Program-made: the position numbers and the translations under genes
In this document: positions 56,508 through 64,000 of the stretch, piece after piece
How the letters are laid out: each line of letters begins with the position of its first letter
Position numbering within the stretch: the stretch's first letter is position 1
Assembly: GCF_013328815.1 (NCBI RefSeq)
Contig: NZ_JABUHN010000003.1
Coordinates: forward strand, 62,001-126,000
Length of the DNA: 64,000 bases
Reading direction: 5' to 3'
Source of the DNA: Tabrizicola fusiformis
GTDB taxonomy: Bacteria; Pseudomonadota; Alphaproteobacteria; Rhodobacterales; Rhodobacteraceae
The notes under the pieces: generated by a model
What the model was told of the DNA's origin: nothing
The model's database searches: none
Seen by the model: the letters and a program-made list of their open reading frames with translations, nothing else

Positions 56508-58514
56508 GTGACAGACCGTATAACAGACGGGGCACAGGACAACAGGGCGCAGCCGGGGACCGATCCCTGGACTGCCGAAGCCCCGCCGGGCGTCCGGCGG
56601 ATCGACCTTCTGTCGCTTCTGCCGCTTGTGTCCATCGTGGCCCTTCTGGGGCTGGTCGTGGCGCTGGTCTGGCTGATCAACCGTTCCGATGTTGAACGGG
56701 TGCGCACCAAGCTGGCCACCGATGCGCTTTGGGTGGAACAGACCCTGCGCTTTCAGCTTTCGGTGGACGAAGACATGCTGGTGCGGCTGGCGCAAGAGGG
56801 GCTTGGCGGCACCGCCCCCGACCTTCTGGAAACCCGCGCCCGCTTGCACATCGCTGCCAACCCCGAGGTGCTGTCGGTGATCTGGTATGATGCGGCGGGC
56901 GCCACCGTTCATGCGGTTCCCGGGCGGGGCGCGCCGGCGGACCGCAGCCTTGTCGGCCTGTTGCAGGGTGCGCGCGTGGTCTCGACCCGCCCGGTTTATG
57001 GCCAGATCAGCGGCGACACCGTGACCTTTGCCATGCGCCCCAGCGACGATGGCGGCGTGGTGACGGTGACCATCGCCCTGCCGCTGCTGCTGGAACGCCA
57101 TATCCCCTGGTGGATCGCCGAGCAATATTCGGTGCAGCTTCTGGCCGCCGATGGCAGCACGCTGGCCGAACGGGCCAGCCGCCCGCCCGCCCCCGGCACG
57201 CAGGCCCATTTGATCAGCTTCGATCCGCCACTGCGCGGCACCGTTTTGCGGATCGCGCCCTATGCCCCTTCGGCTGCCTTTGCCAACACCCTGATCTTGG
57301 TCGCTATTGCCGGGCTGGCGGGATTTTCGATTCTTGCGCTCTTTGCGCTTTACCGCAACGCCAACCGCCGCCGTCAGGCCGAGGCGCGGTTGCAGGGCGA
57401 AATCGCCTTTCGCCGCAGCATGGAAGACAGCCTGACGGTGGGATTGCGCGCCAAGGACCATGCCGGGCGCATCCTTTACGTCAATTCCGCCTTCTGCAAT
57501 CTGGTCGGCTGGCCCGCCGGGGTCCTGATCGGCCATGCGCCGCCGATGCCCTATTGGGCGCCCGACCAGATGGAGGAAACCCTTGCCCGCCAGCAGGCGC
57601 TGGCCCGGGGCGGGGCGCGGCCGCAATCCTTCGAATCGCGTTTTCGCCACCGCGACGGGCGCGAGATCGAGGTGCAGGTTTATGAGGCGCCGCTGATTGA
57701 CGCCAAGGGCGTGCATCGCGGCTGGATGGGGTCTGTCATCGACATTACCGAAGCCAAGGCCGCCGCCCGCCGCGCCCGCGCGCAGGATGAAAACCTTGCC
57801 CGCACTGGGCGGCTGGTGACCTTGGGCGAAATGGCCTCGTCGCTGGCGCATGAGCTGAACCAGCCGCTTTCGGCCATTGCCAGCTATGCCGCGGGCGGGC
57901 TCAACCTGATGCAGCAGGGCCGGGGTGACCCTGCGCTTCTGACCGGCGCGCTGGAAAAGATGCAGGTGCAGGCGCGGCGGGCGGGCCAGATCATCCGCGG
58001 CATTCAGAGTTTCGTGAAAAAGCACGAACCCCGCTTTGCTGCCGTGGCGCTTGAAGATGTGGTGCAGGAAACGCTGGGCTTCATCGCCGCCGATGCCCGC
58101 GAAAACCGGGTGCAGCTTGAAGCCGACCTCGCCCCGGTGGCGCCGGTGCAGGCCGACCGCATTCTTCTGGAACAGGTGCTGATCAACCTGATCCGCAACG
58201 GGATCGAGGCGATGCCGCAGACCCGCCGCCATGGCGATCAACTGACCGTCACCCTGCGCCCTGCCGAGGCGGGTGGCGCTGTGATCGAAGTGGCCGATCA
58301 GGGTGTCGGCATCGCGCCCGAGGTGGACGGCCATCTGTTCGACGCCTTCACCTCGACCAAAGCCGAAGGCATGGGGATGGGGCTGAACATCTGCCGCTCG
58401 ATTGTCGAACTGCATCGCGGGCAGTTGACCCACCGACCCCGCCCCGGCGGCGGCACCATCTTCACCGTATCCCTGCCCGCCCCCGACGACCCACAGGAAG
58501 GCGCCGCCGCATGA
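56508..58514 (+). CDS. dctS: C4-dicarboxylate sensor histidine kinase DctS
   Basis: Membrane sensor kinase for C4-dicarboxylates, about 668 residues. I prefer GTG 56508, which follows a G-rich RBS-like GGGGGCGGGG; GTG 56481 is also possible. Helix 1 (about 34-58), periplasmic sensor domain, helix 2 near 255-280, PAS domain (about 310-415, YVNSAFCNLVGWP), HisKA with His448 in SSLAHELNQPLSAI, and ATPase (NLIRNGIEAMPQ, GMGMGLNICRSIVELH). The stop overlaps dctR by 4 nt. The pair matches R. capsulatus DctS/DctR. Confidence 0.87.
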   Translation: MTDRITDGAQDNRAQPGTDPWTAEAPPGVRRIDLLSLLPLVSIVALLGLVVALVWLINRSDVERVRTKLATDALWVEQTLRFQLSVDEDMLVRLAQEGLGGTAPDLLETRARLHIAANPEVLSVIWYDAAGATVHAVPGRGAPADRSLVGLLQGARVVSTRPVYGQISGDTVTFAMRPSDDGGVVTVTIALPLLLERHIPWWIAEQYSVQLLAADGSTLAERASRPPAPGTQAHLISFDPPLRGTVLRIAPYAPSAAFANTLILVAIAGLAGFSILALFALYRNANRRRQAEARLQGEIAFRRSMEDSLTVGLRAKDHAGRILYVNSAFCNLVGWPAGVLIGHAPPMPYWAPDQMEETLARQQALARGGARPQSFESRFRHRDGREIEVQVYEAPLIDAKGVHRGWMGSVIDITEAKAAARRARAQDENLARTGRLVTLGEMASSLAHELNQPLSAIASYAAGGLNLMQQGRGDPALLTGALEKMQVQARRAGQIIRGIQSFVKKHEPRFAAVALEDVVQETLGFIAADARENRVQLEADLAPVAPVQADRILLEQVLINLIRNGIEAMPQTRRHGDQLTVTLRPAEAGGAVIEVADQGVGIAPEVDGHLFDAFTSTKAEGMGMGLNICRSIVELHRGQLTHRPRPGGGTIFTVSLPAPDDPQEGAAA

Positions 58515-59116
58515 CCGAAAGCCCCACCGGAACCGTCCATATTGTTGATGATGAGGAAACAATCCGCGACGCGCTGGAGTTCCTTTTCGCCTCGCGCGGG
58601 ATCACCGCCCGCGGCTGGCCCTCGGGCGAGGCGTTTCTGGCCGCCCAGCCGCTTGCCGATTGCGCCTGCATCATCCTTGACGTGCGGATGGGGGGGCTAT
58701 CGGGGCCGGAAGTGTTCGACCGGCTGCGCGCCGGCGGCGATGTGGCGCCGGTGATCTTTCTGACCGGCCATGCCGATGTGCCGGTGGCGGTGCAGACGCT
58801 CAAGGCCGGGGCCTTTGACTTTGTGGAAAAACCCTTCAACGACAATCAGATCGTGGACCTTGCCCTGCGCGCCATCGCCGCCCATGCCGAGGCGCGCAAG
58901 ATTTCGGGCGCAAGGCGCGATGTCGAGCGGCGCCTGGCATCGCTTTCCGCCCGCGAGGCCGAGGTGATGGCCCTGATGTTGCAGGGCCAGTTGAACAAGC
59001 AGATCGGCGACAGCCTTGGCATCGCCATGCGCACGGTCGAGGCCCATCGCAGCCGGGTCATGGCCAAGATGGGCGCACGCAACATCGCCGAACTGGCGGG
59101 AATCCTGCGGGGGTAA
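58511..59116 (+). CDS. dctR: FixJ/NarL-family response regulator DctR
   Basis: 201 residues. Receiver domain with phospho-acceptor Asp57 in IILDVRMGGLSGPEVF and Lys in VEKPFNDNQIVD. The C-terminal LuxR-type helix-turn-helix reads LSAREAEVMALMLQGQLNKQ and VEAHRSRVMAKM. The ATGA overlap with dctS indicates coupled translation. It is expected to activate dctP and TRAP permease genes in response to dicarboxylates. Confidence 0.88.
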   Translation: MTESPTGTVHIVDDEETIRDALEFLFASRGITARGWPSGEAFLAAQPLADCACIILDVRMGGLSGPEVFDRLRAGGDVAPVIFLTGHADVPVAVQTLKAGAFDFVEKPFNDNQIVDLALRAIAAHAEARKISGARRDVERRLASLSAREAEVMALMLQGQLNKQIGDSLGIAMRTVEAHRSRVMAKMGARNIAELAGILRG

Positions 59117-59118
59117 AA

Positions 59119-59147
59119 CCTGTCTGGTCCGATCTGAACCGGACAGG
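59119..59147. terminator. Intrinsic terminator between dctR and the neuraminidase gene
   Basis: CCTGTCTGGT (59119-59128) pairs with ACCGGACAGG (59138-59147), 10 bp with one G-U pair. On the minus strand the stem is followed by TTTT, so it is a good terminator for the neuraminidase gene; it may also act on dctSR. Confidence 0.7.
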
Positions 59148-59149
59148 CT

Positions 59150-60334
59150 TCAGCGCCGGGTGATCCCCGTCAGACGGACATATTTGATCGCCCGGCGGTG
59201 ATAGGTATAGGCGATGTGCAGCGCGCCATCCGGCCCCTGCAGGATGGACGGATAGGAATATTCGCGGTTCAGCCCCTCGGCCGAATTGTTGCTCAGGCAA
59301 TAGCCGCTGCCGGTCTCCAGATCGCGGCGCAGCGGAAAGGTGGCGCCATTGTTCCACGACATCGCCAGCGTCATCGGCGCGCGCGGCACGCCCCAGATGG
59401 CACCGCCCGTTCCCTGCGGCGCCTCACCGGCCTCATCCTCGATCTCGTCATAAAGCGAGGCGCGGCGCTGATCCGACATACCGGCATTGACCGGGTTCAG
59501 CACCATCGCCACCCGGCCATCGGCCAACCGCACCGCCTGCACCGACGAATTGTTGTTGGGCAGCGGCGTGGGCTGCGGCGCGCTCCACGTCAGGCCGCCA
59601 TCGGTGGACAGGCTGCGCTGCACGGCATCGGCGAAGCGGTGACGGTAGAAGGCGGGCATCACCCCATCCTGCGGCGGCAGCGGGTTCATATGAACAGCGC
59701 CCAGACTGTCCGGCACCTCGACCGCCTGCCAGCTCTCGCCCTGATCGCGCGACACCAGCACGACAGCGGTATCCAGCGCCCCGGTCCAGCGCCCCTCAGG
59801 CGGGGTCACGCAGCGGAAACCCGGCAACAGCCATTCGCCCGCCGGGCCGATCTGCGGCGGCTGGCGCACGAAGACGCCGCGGAAATCGCCCAGCCGCTGC
59901 GACGGGCCAAAGCTGCGCCCGCCATCGGCGGAACAGCGGCTGAAAATCTCGCATTCATCCTGCCGTCCGCCGGGCTGCGAGGTGTGGAACAGCCAGACCG
60001 CACCCCCCGGCGCCACGAACAGCACCGGGTTCTGCTCCGAACGGTCCGCCGCATCGGTCAGCCGCATGGCCGCGCTCCAGCGGTCCGCCCCCGGCTCCAG
60101 CCGCGACATCCAGACCGAGATATCACCCATCCCCTCCATCGTGCCACCGAACCAGACACAGGCCAGCGCGCCATCCGGCAGCAGGCACAGATTCGCCGCG
60201 TGATTCTGGATGCAGGGCGAGGGCAGCATCGCCTCGGTCCGGTCGCTCTCATGGGCATGGGGGCGCAGCAAGCCATCCATGTAAGTGCTGATTTCTTCAG
60301 CGGAAAACTCACGGGCGGGCATGGGTGCTGGCAT
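59150..60334 (-). CDS. Predicted neuraminidase/BNR-repeat protein
   Basis: Six-bladed sialidase-type beta-propeller, 394 residues with no signal peptide, so apparently cytosolic. Four Asp-box-like motifs are seen: SADGGRSF, SRDQGESW, STDGGLTW and SWNNGATF. The canonical F/YRIP arginine motif is not visible near the N terminus (the equivalent region reads SPCIQNHAAN), and EYSYPSI near the C end supplies a Tyr. It resembles the COG4692 predicted neuraminidases. The start is uncertain (60334 or 60322; no strong RBS). It is divergent from a peptide-type ABC importer that may feed it substrate. Confidence 0.75.
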   Translation of the reverse strand: MPAPMPAREFSAEEISTYMDGLLRPHAHESDRTEAMLPSPCIQNHAANLCLLPDGALACVWFGGTMEGMGDISVWMSRLEPGADRWSAAMRLTDAADRSEQNPVLFVAPGGAVWLFHTSQPGGRQDECEIFSRCSADGGRSFGPSQRLGDFRGVFVRQPPQIGPAGEWLLPGFRCVTPPEGRWTGALDTAVVLVSRDQGESWQAVEVPDSLGAVHMNPLPPQDGVMPAFYRHRFADAVQRSLSTDGGLTWSAPQPTPLPNNNSSVQAVRLADGRVAMVLNPVNAGMSDQRRASLYDEIEDEAGEAPQGTGGAIWGVPRAPMTLAMSWNNGATFPLRRDLETGSGYCLSNNSAEGLNREYSYPSILQGPDGALHIAYTYHRRAIKYVRLTGITRR

Positions 60335-60640
60335 GACGACAGGCTTTCATCTCATAGCTGCGGGGAACAGGTGTGCAGGAAATCTGCGACATGACAGCAC
60401 AACTTGTCAAGACATGTAAATTGGCAGGAGATAAGGCGAATCTAGAGTTAGATAACTGATATCACTATATTAAATATAAATCACCTCACAGGCAAGCGCA
60501 ACAAATCCCGCGAAATTCTTCGCCTATAAATAACAAGTTGACATCTTGCTGCGAAAGCTGTTCGTTTATGTGCAGCAGGAACGTCACCTCGGAGGGCCGC
60601 AAACAGCGGCGTGGCGTCCGCTTCATCTGGGAGGAAGAAC
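60335..60640. promoter_or_regulatory. A+T-rich divergent region upstream of the ABC importer
   Basis: 306 bp without a gene, the most A+T-rich stretch of the window around 60430-60540. ACTTGTC-AA-GACATGT (60402-60417) is a near-perfect dyad with one mismatch, of a shape used by GntR-family regulators. CAAG-TTGACAT-CTTG (60535-60549) is a second dyad and overlaps TTGACA (60538), a possible plus -35 without a clear -10. A TTGACA also occurs on minus (60410-60405). Confidence 0.5.
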
Positions 60641-62278
60641 ATGAAGGTTCGCAACACGCCGCAAGGCGCCGTCACCCGGCGCGCCGCGCTGCAACTGGGT
60701 CTGGGCTCGATCGTCGCCGCCACCGCATTCGGCGCGGGCGCCCGCATCGTCATCGCGCAAGAGGGTCAGGTGCTGAAGGCCATCAACCCGGCCTTCTCGC
60801 AGGACTGGTCGCCCCTGCGCGGCGGCGGGGTGCCGTTCCGCTGGAACTCGGTCTGGAACGCCAGCGCGATGTATTTCAACGAAAAGGGCGAGATTCAGCC
60901 CTATGTCCTGACCGAGTGGACCCCCTCGGCGGATTTCGCAAGCTGGACCTTCAAGGTGAACCCGGCCGCCACCTTTGCCGATGGCAGCCCGATCACCGCC
61001 GCCGATGTCAAGGGAAGCTGGGAACTCTCGGCGATGCCCGCCACCAAGAACCAGCGCGTTGATCAGGTTCTGGGCAATGTCGCGGGCTACGCCGCCGTCA
61101 AGGATGGCGCGGGCACCGATATTTCCGGCATCGTCGCCGGTGAGGATGGCACGCTGACCGTAACGCTGACCGGGCCGGACCCGATCTTCTTCCAGCGGCT
61201 GGCCAACCATATCGCGCCTGTCGTCAAAGTCTCGGTCGCGCGCGGCGCCGATGGCAACGAGGTGCCGGATTTCTTCATGGCCGCCAATGGCGCCACCTCG
61301 GGGCCGTTCATGCTCGACTCGGCCAATCTCGACACGGGCGAGCTGGTCTGGCTGCCCAACCCCAATTTCTTCGGCACCAAGCCGGTGCTGGCGCGGATCG
61401 AACTGACCGCCGTCGAAGACAACGTGACGGCGACGCAGATGCTGGCCTCGGGCGAGTATCAGGCGCATACCGAACTGGTCACCTCGACCATCGCGCAGGA
61501 CCTTGGCGCGGAATTTGCGGCAGGCCCGGAAATCCCCACCAGCCAGCATTTCTGGTTCAACGCCGCCCGCGCCCCGATGGACGACCCCAAGGTGCGCGAG
61601 GCGCTGATCCTGGCCGTGGACCGCGAGGGGCTGATCAAGGCCAGCTTCCCCGATGGCCCGCACAAGAAAACCGACATGGTGATCAACGCCGTGCCGGGCG
61701 CCGATGACGCCGCTTTCGTGCCCTTCCCGCATGACCCCGAGCGCGCCAAGGCGCTGCTGGCGGAATCGACCTATGGCGGGCCGGACAAGCTGCCGAAGCT
61801 GCTCTTCGTCGGCATCTCCTCTCCCGCGAACGAGGCGGCGGCGCAGTATATCGCCGAACAGTGGCGCCAGCATCTGGGCATCACCGCCGTCGATATGAAG
61901 CCGCAGCAAGACCAATATGCCGGCCCCGACCAGAACGCGGTGCAGATCTTCCGCGACGACGTGGGCACCCGGGTTCCCGATGCAGCCTCGTATCTGAACG
62001 GCTCGATCGGTTCGGGTTCGGGCAATGCGCAGGGCAAGATGGGCGGTTACAAGAACGACAAGGTGGATGCGCTGATCGCCGAAGCCCTGTCGAAGCCGTC
62101 GGATGACGCGGCCCGCGTGGCCCTTGCGCAAGAGGCGCAGCGGCTGTTCCGCGACGACTACATGTTCATCCCGTGGTATAAGCAGACGATGAGCCGCTGG
62201 GCCAATGCCAATGTCGCAGGCATGGAAAAGAACCTTGACTGGCAGATCGTGGCGCCCTGGGCCATCTCGATCGCCTGA
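60641..62278 (+). CDS. ABC transporter substrate-binding protein, peptide/nickel family 5
   Basis: Periplasmic binding protein of the DppA/OppA family, 545 residues from ATG 60641 (GGGAGGAAGAAC upstream). Twin-arginine-like signal TRRAALQLG and hydrophobic stretch to near VIAQE. Family features: WTFKVNPAATFADGSPITAADV (split WTFKVNPAATFADG), a lobe-two AREALILAVDREGL-like helix (KVREALILAVDREGLIKASF). The ligand may be a peptide or an oligosaccharide; the adjacent neuraminidase favours a sugar. A stem-loop with T tract follows before the permease gene. Confidence 0.87.
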   Translation: MKVRNTPQGAVTRRAALQLGLGSIVAATAFGAGARIVIAQEGQVLKAINPAFSQDWSPLRGGGVPFRWNSVWNASAMYFNEKGEIQPYVLTEWTPSADFASWTFKVNPAATFADGSPITAADVKGSWELSAMPATKNQRVDQVLGNVAGYAAVKDGAGTDISGIVAGEDGTLTVTLTGPDPIFFQRLANHIAPVVKVSVARGADGNEVPDFFMAANGATSGPFMLDSANLDTGELVWLPNPNFFGTKPVLARIELTAVEDNVTATQMLASGEYQAHTELVTSTIAQDLGAEFAAGPEIPTSQHFWFNAARAPMDDPKVREALILAVDREGLIKASFPDGPHKKTDMVINAVPGADDAAFVPFPHDPERAKALLAESTYGGPDKLPKLLFVGISSPANEAAAQYIAEQWRQHLGITAVDMKPQQDQYAGPDQNAVQIFRDDVGTRVPDAASYLNGSIGSGSGNAQGKMGGYKNDKVDALIAEALSKPSDDAARVALAQEAQRLFRDDYMFIPWYKQTMSRWANANVAGMEKNLDWQIVAPWAISIA

Positions 62279-62296
62279 TCCTGCACTGAAACGCGG

Positions 62297-62325
62297 CGGG
62301 CGGGGCCCAAGGCCCTGCCCGTTTT
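62297..62325 (+). terminator. Attenuator-like terminator between binding-protein and permease genes
   Basis: CGGGCGGGGCC, loop CAA, GGCCCTGCCCG (11 bp with one G-U pair) followed by TTTT. Its position after the binding-protein gene suggests partial termination that reduces permease synthesis. Confidence 0.65.
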
Positions 62326-62357
62326 CACTTCTGCCCTTCTGACCCGGTGGATGCGCC

Positions 62358-63314
62358 ATGCTGGCCTATGTTCTGCGACGGCTTTTGCTGTGGATACCTT
62401 CTGTCATTCTGGTGATGCTGGGGGTCTATGCGCTGGCCTTTTACGGCGCCGGTGACCCGATCAAGCTGATCTTCCTGCGTGCGCCGGGCGATGTGGCCTA
62501 TGACCCGTCCAAGATCGAGGCGATCCGCGATCAGGCCGGGCTGAACCGGCCCTTCCTTGTGCAGTTCGGCAGTTACATGCTGAACCTTGTGCAGGGCAAT
62601 TTCGGCAATTCGCTGACCTCGGGCCGCTCGGTCTGGGGCATGGTTTCGGCGGCGGCGCCGGTCTCGCTGATGCTGGGGCTTTGCGCCATCGTGGTCACCG
62701 CCGTGGTGGCGATCCCCTTGGGCATGATTGCCGGCATGAACCAGAACAGCCGGCTGGACTACACGATCCTTGGCACCGCCGTCACGCTCTGGGCCATTCC
62801 GGCCTATGTGGCGGGGCCGCTTCTGATGGTCATTCTGCTGGTCTTCCTGCCCAAAGGGTCCGTCCCCTACGGCTGGGGCGGGGTGTTCAGCGTCAAGATC
62901 ATCCTGCCGCTGATCGTGCTGTCGTTCCAGCCGATCGCCCTGATCCTGCGCCAGACCCGCGCCGCCGTGATCGAGGTGATGAACGAAGATTACGTCCGCA
63001 CCGCCCGCGCCAAAGGCGTGCCCGAGCATGTGGTGGCGCTGCGCCATATCCTGCGCCCGGTGCTGACGCCCGTGGTCACCCAACTGGGGCTGATCATGAT
63101 CACCATCGTCAACGGCGCCATCTTTGTCGAACTGGTCTTCGGTCTTCCGGGGCTGGGGCGGCTGACGGTTTCGGCGCTGACCAATTCGGATTTCCCGGTG
63201 ATCCTTGCGATCACCCTGATCGGGTCTTTCCTTGTCATGGCTTCGAACCTGCTTGTCGATCTGCTCTATCCCCTGCTTGACCCGCGCGCCGCCGATCAGA
63301 AGGAGGCTCGCTGA
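62358..63314 (+). CDS. ABC transporter permease, DppB family
   Basis: Inner-membrane permease, 318 residues, six helices. N-terminal family motif YVLRRLLLWIPSVILVML, then GLNRPFLVQFGSYMLNLVQG, NFGNSLTSGRSV, and the EAA-type loop VRTARAKGVPEHVVALRHILR. The C-terminal GLPGLGRLTVSAL segment is typical. It couples to the next gene by a TGATG overlap. Confidence 0.92.
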   Translation: MLAYVLRRLLLWIPSVILVMLGVYALAFYGAGDPIKLIFLRAPGDVAYDPSKIEAIRDQAGLNRPFLVQFGSYMLNLVQGNFGNSLTSGRSVWGMVSAAAPVSLMLGLCAIVVTAVVAIPLGMIAGMNQNSRLDYTILGTAVTLWAIPAYVAGPLLMVILLVFLPKGSVPYGWGGVFSVKIILPLIVLSFQPIALILRQTRAAVIEVMNEDYVRTARAKGVPEHVVALRHILRPVLTPVVTQLGLIMITIVNGAIFVELVFGLPGLGRLTVSALTNSDFPVILAITLIGSFLVMASNLLVDLLYPLLDPRAADQKEAR

Positions 63315-64000
63315 TGTCGAGTGTGACCACCCAAATCGAAGACGAACGCCCCTCGTCGCTGTGGCGCGATGCGTGGAAGCGGCTGCGGCGCAACAAGCTG
63401 GCGCTGACGGGGCTTGGCGTGATTGCCGTGCTGGTGATCTTTGCCGCCTTTGGCCCCTGGCTCACGCCCTATGATTTCCTGTCGCAGAACCTGGATGCCC
63501 GCAACCTCGCCCCCTCGCTGTCGCATCCCTTCGGGACCGATGATCTGGGCCGCGATGTTGCCAGCCGGGTGATCTACGGCGCGCGGACGGCTTTTCTGGT
63601 GGCGGTGCTGGTCACGGCCATCGCGCTGGCCATCGGGGTGCTGCTGGGCGCCATCGCCGGGTTTTACGGCGGCACTTTCGACAAGGTGCTGATGTGGGTG
63701 ACCGACATGACCATGTCGGTGCCGCAACTCCTCCTTGTGGTGGTGATCAATGCCAGCCTGAAGCAGCCGATCACGCTGTGGATGGAAGCCCGCTATCTGG
63801 CAACCATGAACCCGATCTGGCGTAACGGGGCCATCATCGACTTTGCGCTGGTCTTCGGCTCCATGGCGATCATCTCGTGGCCGCCCTATGCCCGGCTGGT
63901 GCGCGCGCAGGTGCTGTCGATCCGCAACCGGCCCTATGTGACGGCGGCCCGCGCGCTGGGGCTGACCAACCGGCTGATCCTGATGCGCTATGTGCTGCCC
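63314..64000 (+). CDS. ABC transporter permease, DppC family, cut by window edge
   Basis: 229 codons from ATG 63314 open to the window end (stop not included). N-terminal cytosolic segment LWRDAWKRLRRNKLAL leads into helix 1 (GLGVIAVLVIFAAF). The signature HPFGTDDLGRDVASRVIYGAR is present, and the EAA loop begins at YVTAARALGLTNR. It is the heterodimer partner of the DppB-type permease. ATPase genes of the importer would lie to the right. Confidence 0.9.
   Translation, partial: MSSVTTQIEDERPSSLWRDAWKRLRRNKLALTGLGVIAVLVIFAAFGPWLTPYDFLSQNLDARNLAPSLSHPFGTDDLGRDVASRVIYGARTAFLVAVLVTAIALAIGVLLGAIAGFYGGTFDKVLMWVTDMTMSVPQLLLVVVINASLKQPITLWMEARYLATMNPIWRNGAIIDFALVFGSMAIISWPPYARLVRAQVLSIRNRPYVTAARALGLTNRLILMRYVLP

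Overview
The window is uniformly G+C-rich, densely coding and rich in TRAP and ABC importers with non-ATG starts. Gene content points to a Rhodobacter-like alphaproteobacterium (Paracoccaceae/Rhodobacterales): TRAP transporters, a DctS/DctR pair of the Rhodobacter capsulatus type, a rhizobial-type GlpSTPQV glycerol ABC importer, a TMAO (trimethylamine N-oxide) ABC importer and a type I isopentenyl-diphosphate isomerase. I saw no rRNA, tRNA, insertion sequence, integrase or CRISPR array. The taxonomic call is inference; nothing in the window is a phylogenetic marker.

Layout. (1) 1-7183, minus: the kdp high-affinity K+ operon, reading from the right: an unannotated 27-codon membrane mini-ORF, kdpF, kdpA, kdpB, kdpC, and kdpD cut by the window edge. 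(2) 7326-8291: a glutathionyl-hydroquinone reductase. (3) 8317-16296: a polyol-type locus with a GlpA-like and a GlpB-like FAD enzyme and an FGGY kinase on minus, divergent from a DeoR regulator and a TRAP transporter (Q, M, P). (4) 16337-17539: an MFS transporter. (5) 17605-26476: TorT, TorS and TorR next to a TmoX-type TMAO ABC importer, with Tor-box-like repeats between torR and tmoX. (6) 26484-37851: the glycerol regulon: glpR divergent from a minus operon glpD-glpS-glpT-glpP-glpQ-DUF2160-glpV-glpK-Fe-ADH. (7) 37902-39085: a TRIC/UPF0126 membrane protein and idi. (8) 39290-55407: a surface-glycan cluster with two paralogous DCDEF glycosyltransferases, two sulfotransferases, a 1433-residue three-module glycosyltransferase, a hexapeptide acyltransferase fused to a helical domain, ugd, a UDP-uronate epimerase, an SGNH-like/GSCFA pair and a GT25. 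No flippase, polymerase or exporter is present. (9) 55411-59116: dctP divergent from dctS-dctR, without dctQM. (10) 59150-64000: a predicted neuraminidase divergent from a peptide-type ABC importer whose second permease runs off the window.

How the genes work together. Regions 3 and 6 are parallel 'kinase plus FAD dehydrogenase plus DeoR regulator' modules. In both, an inverted repeat with a 15-nt spacer lies beside the regulator. The region 3 kinase has lost the glycerol-binding Arg, so it probably handles another polyol. Region 5 looks like the E. coli tor locus with the respiratory torCAD operon replaced by a TMAO importer. Region 8 could supply UDP-galacturonate and build, acylate and sulfate a glycan, with export and polymerisation encoded elsewhere.
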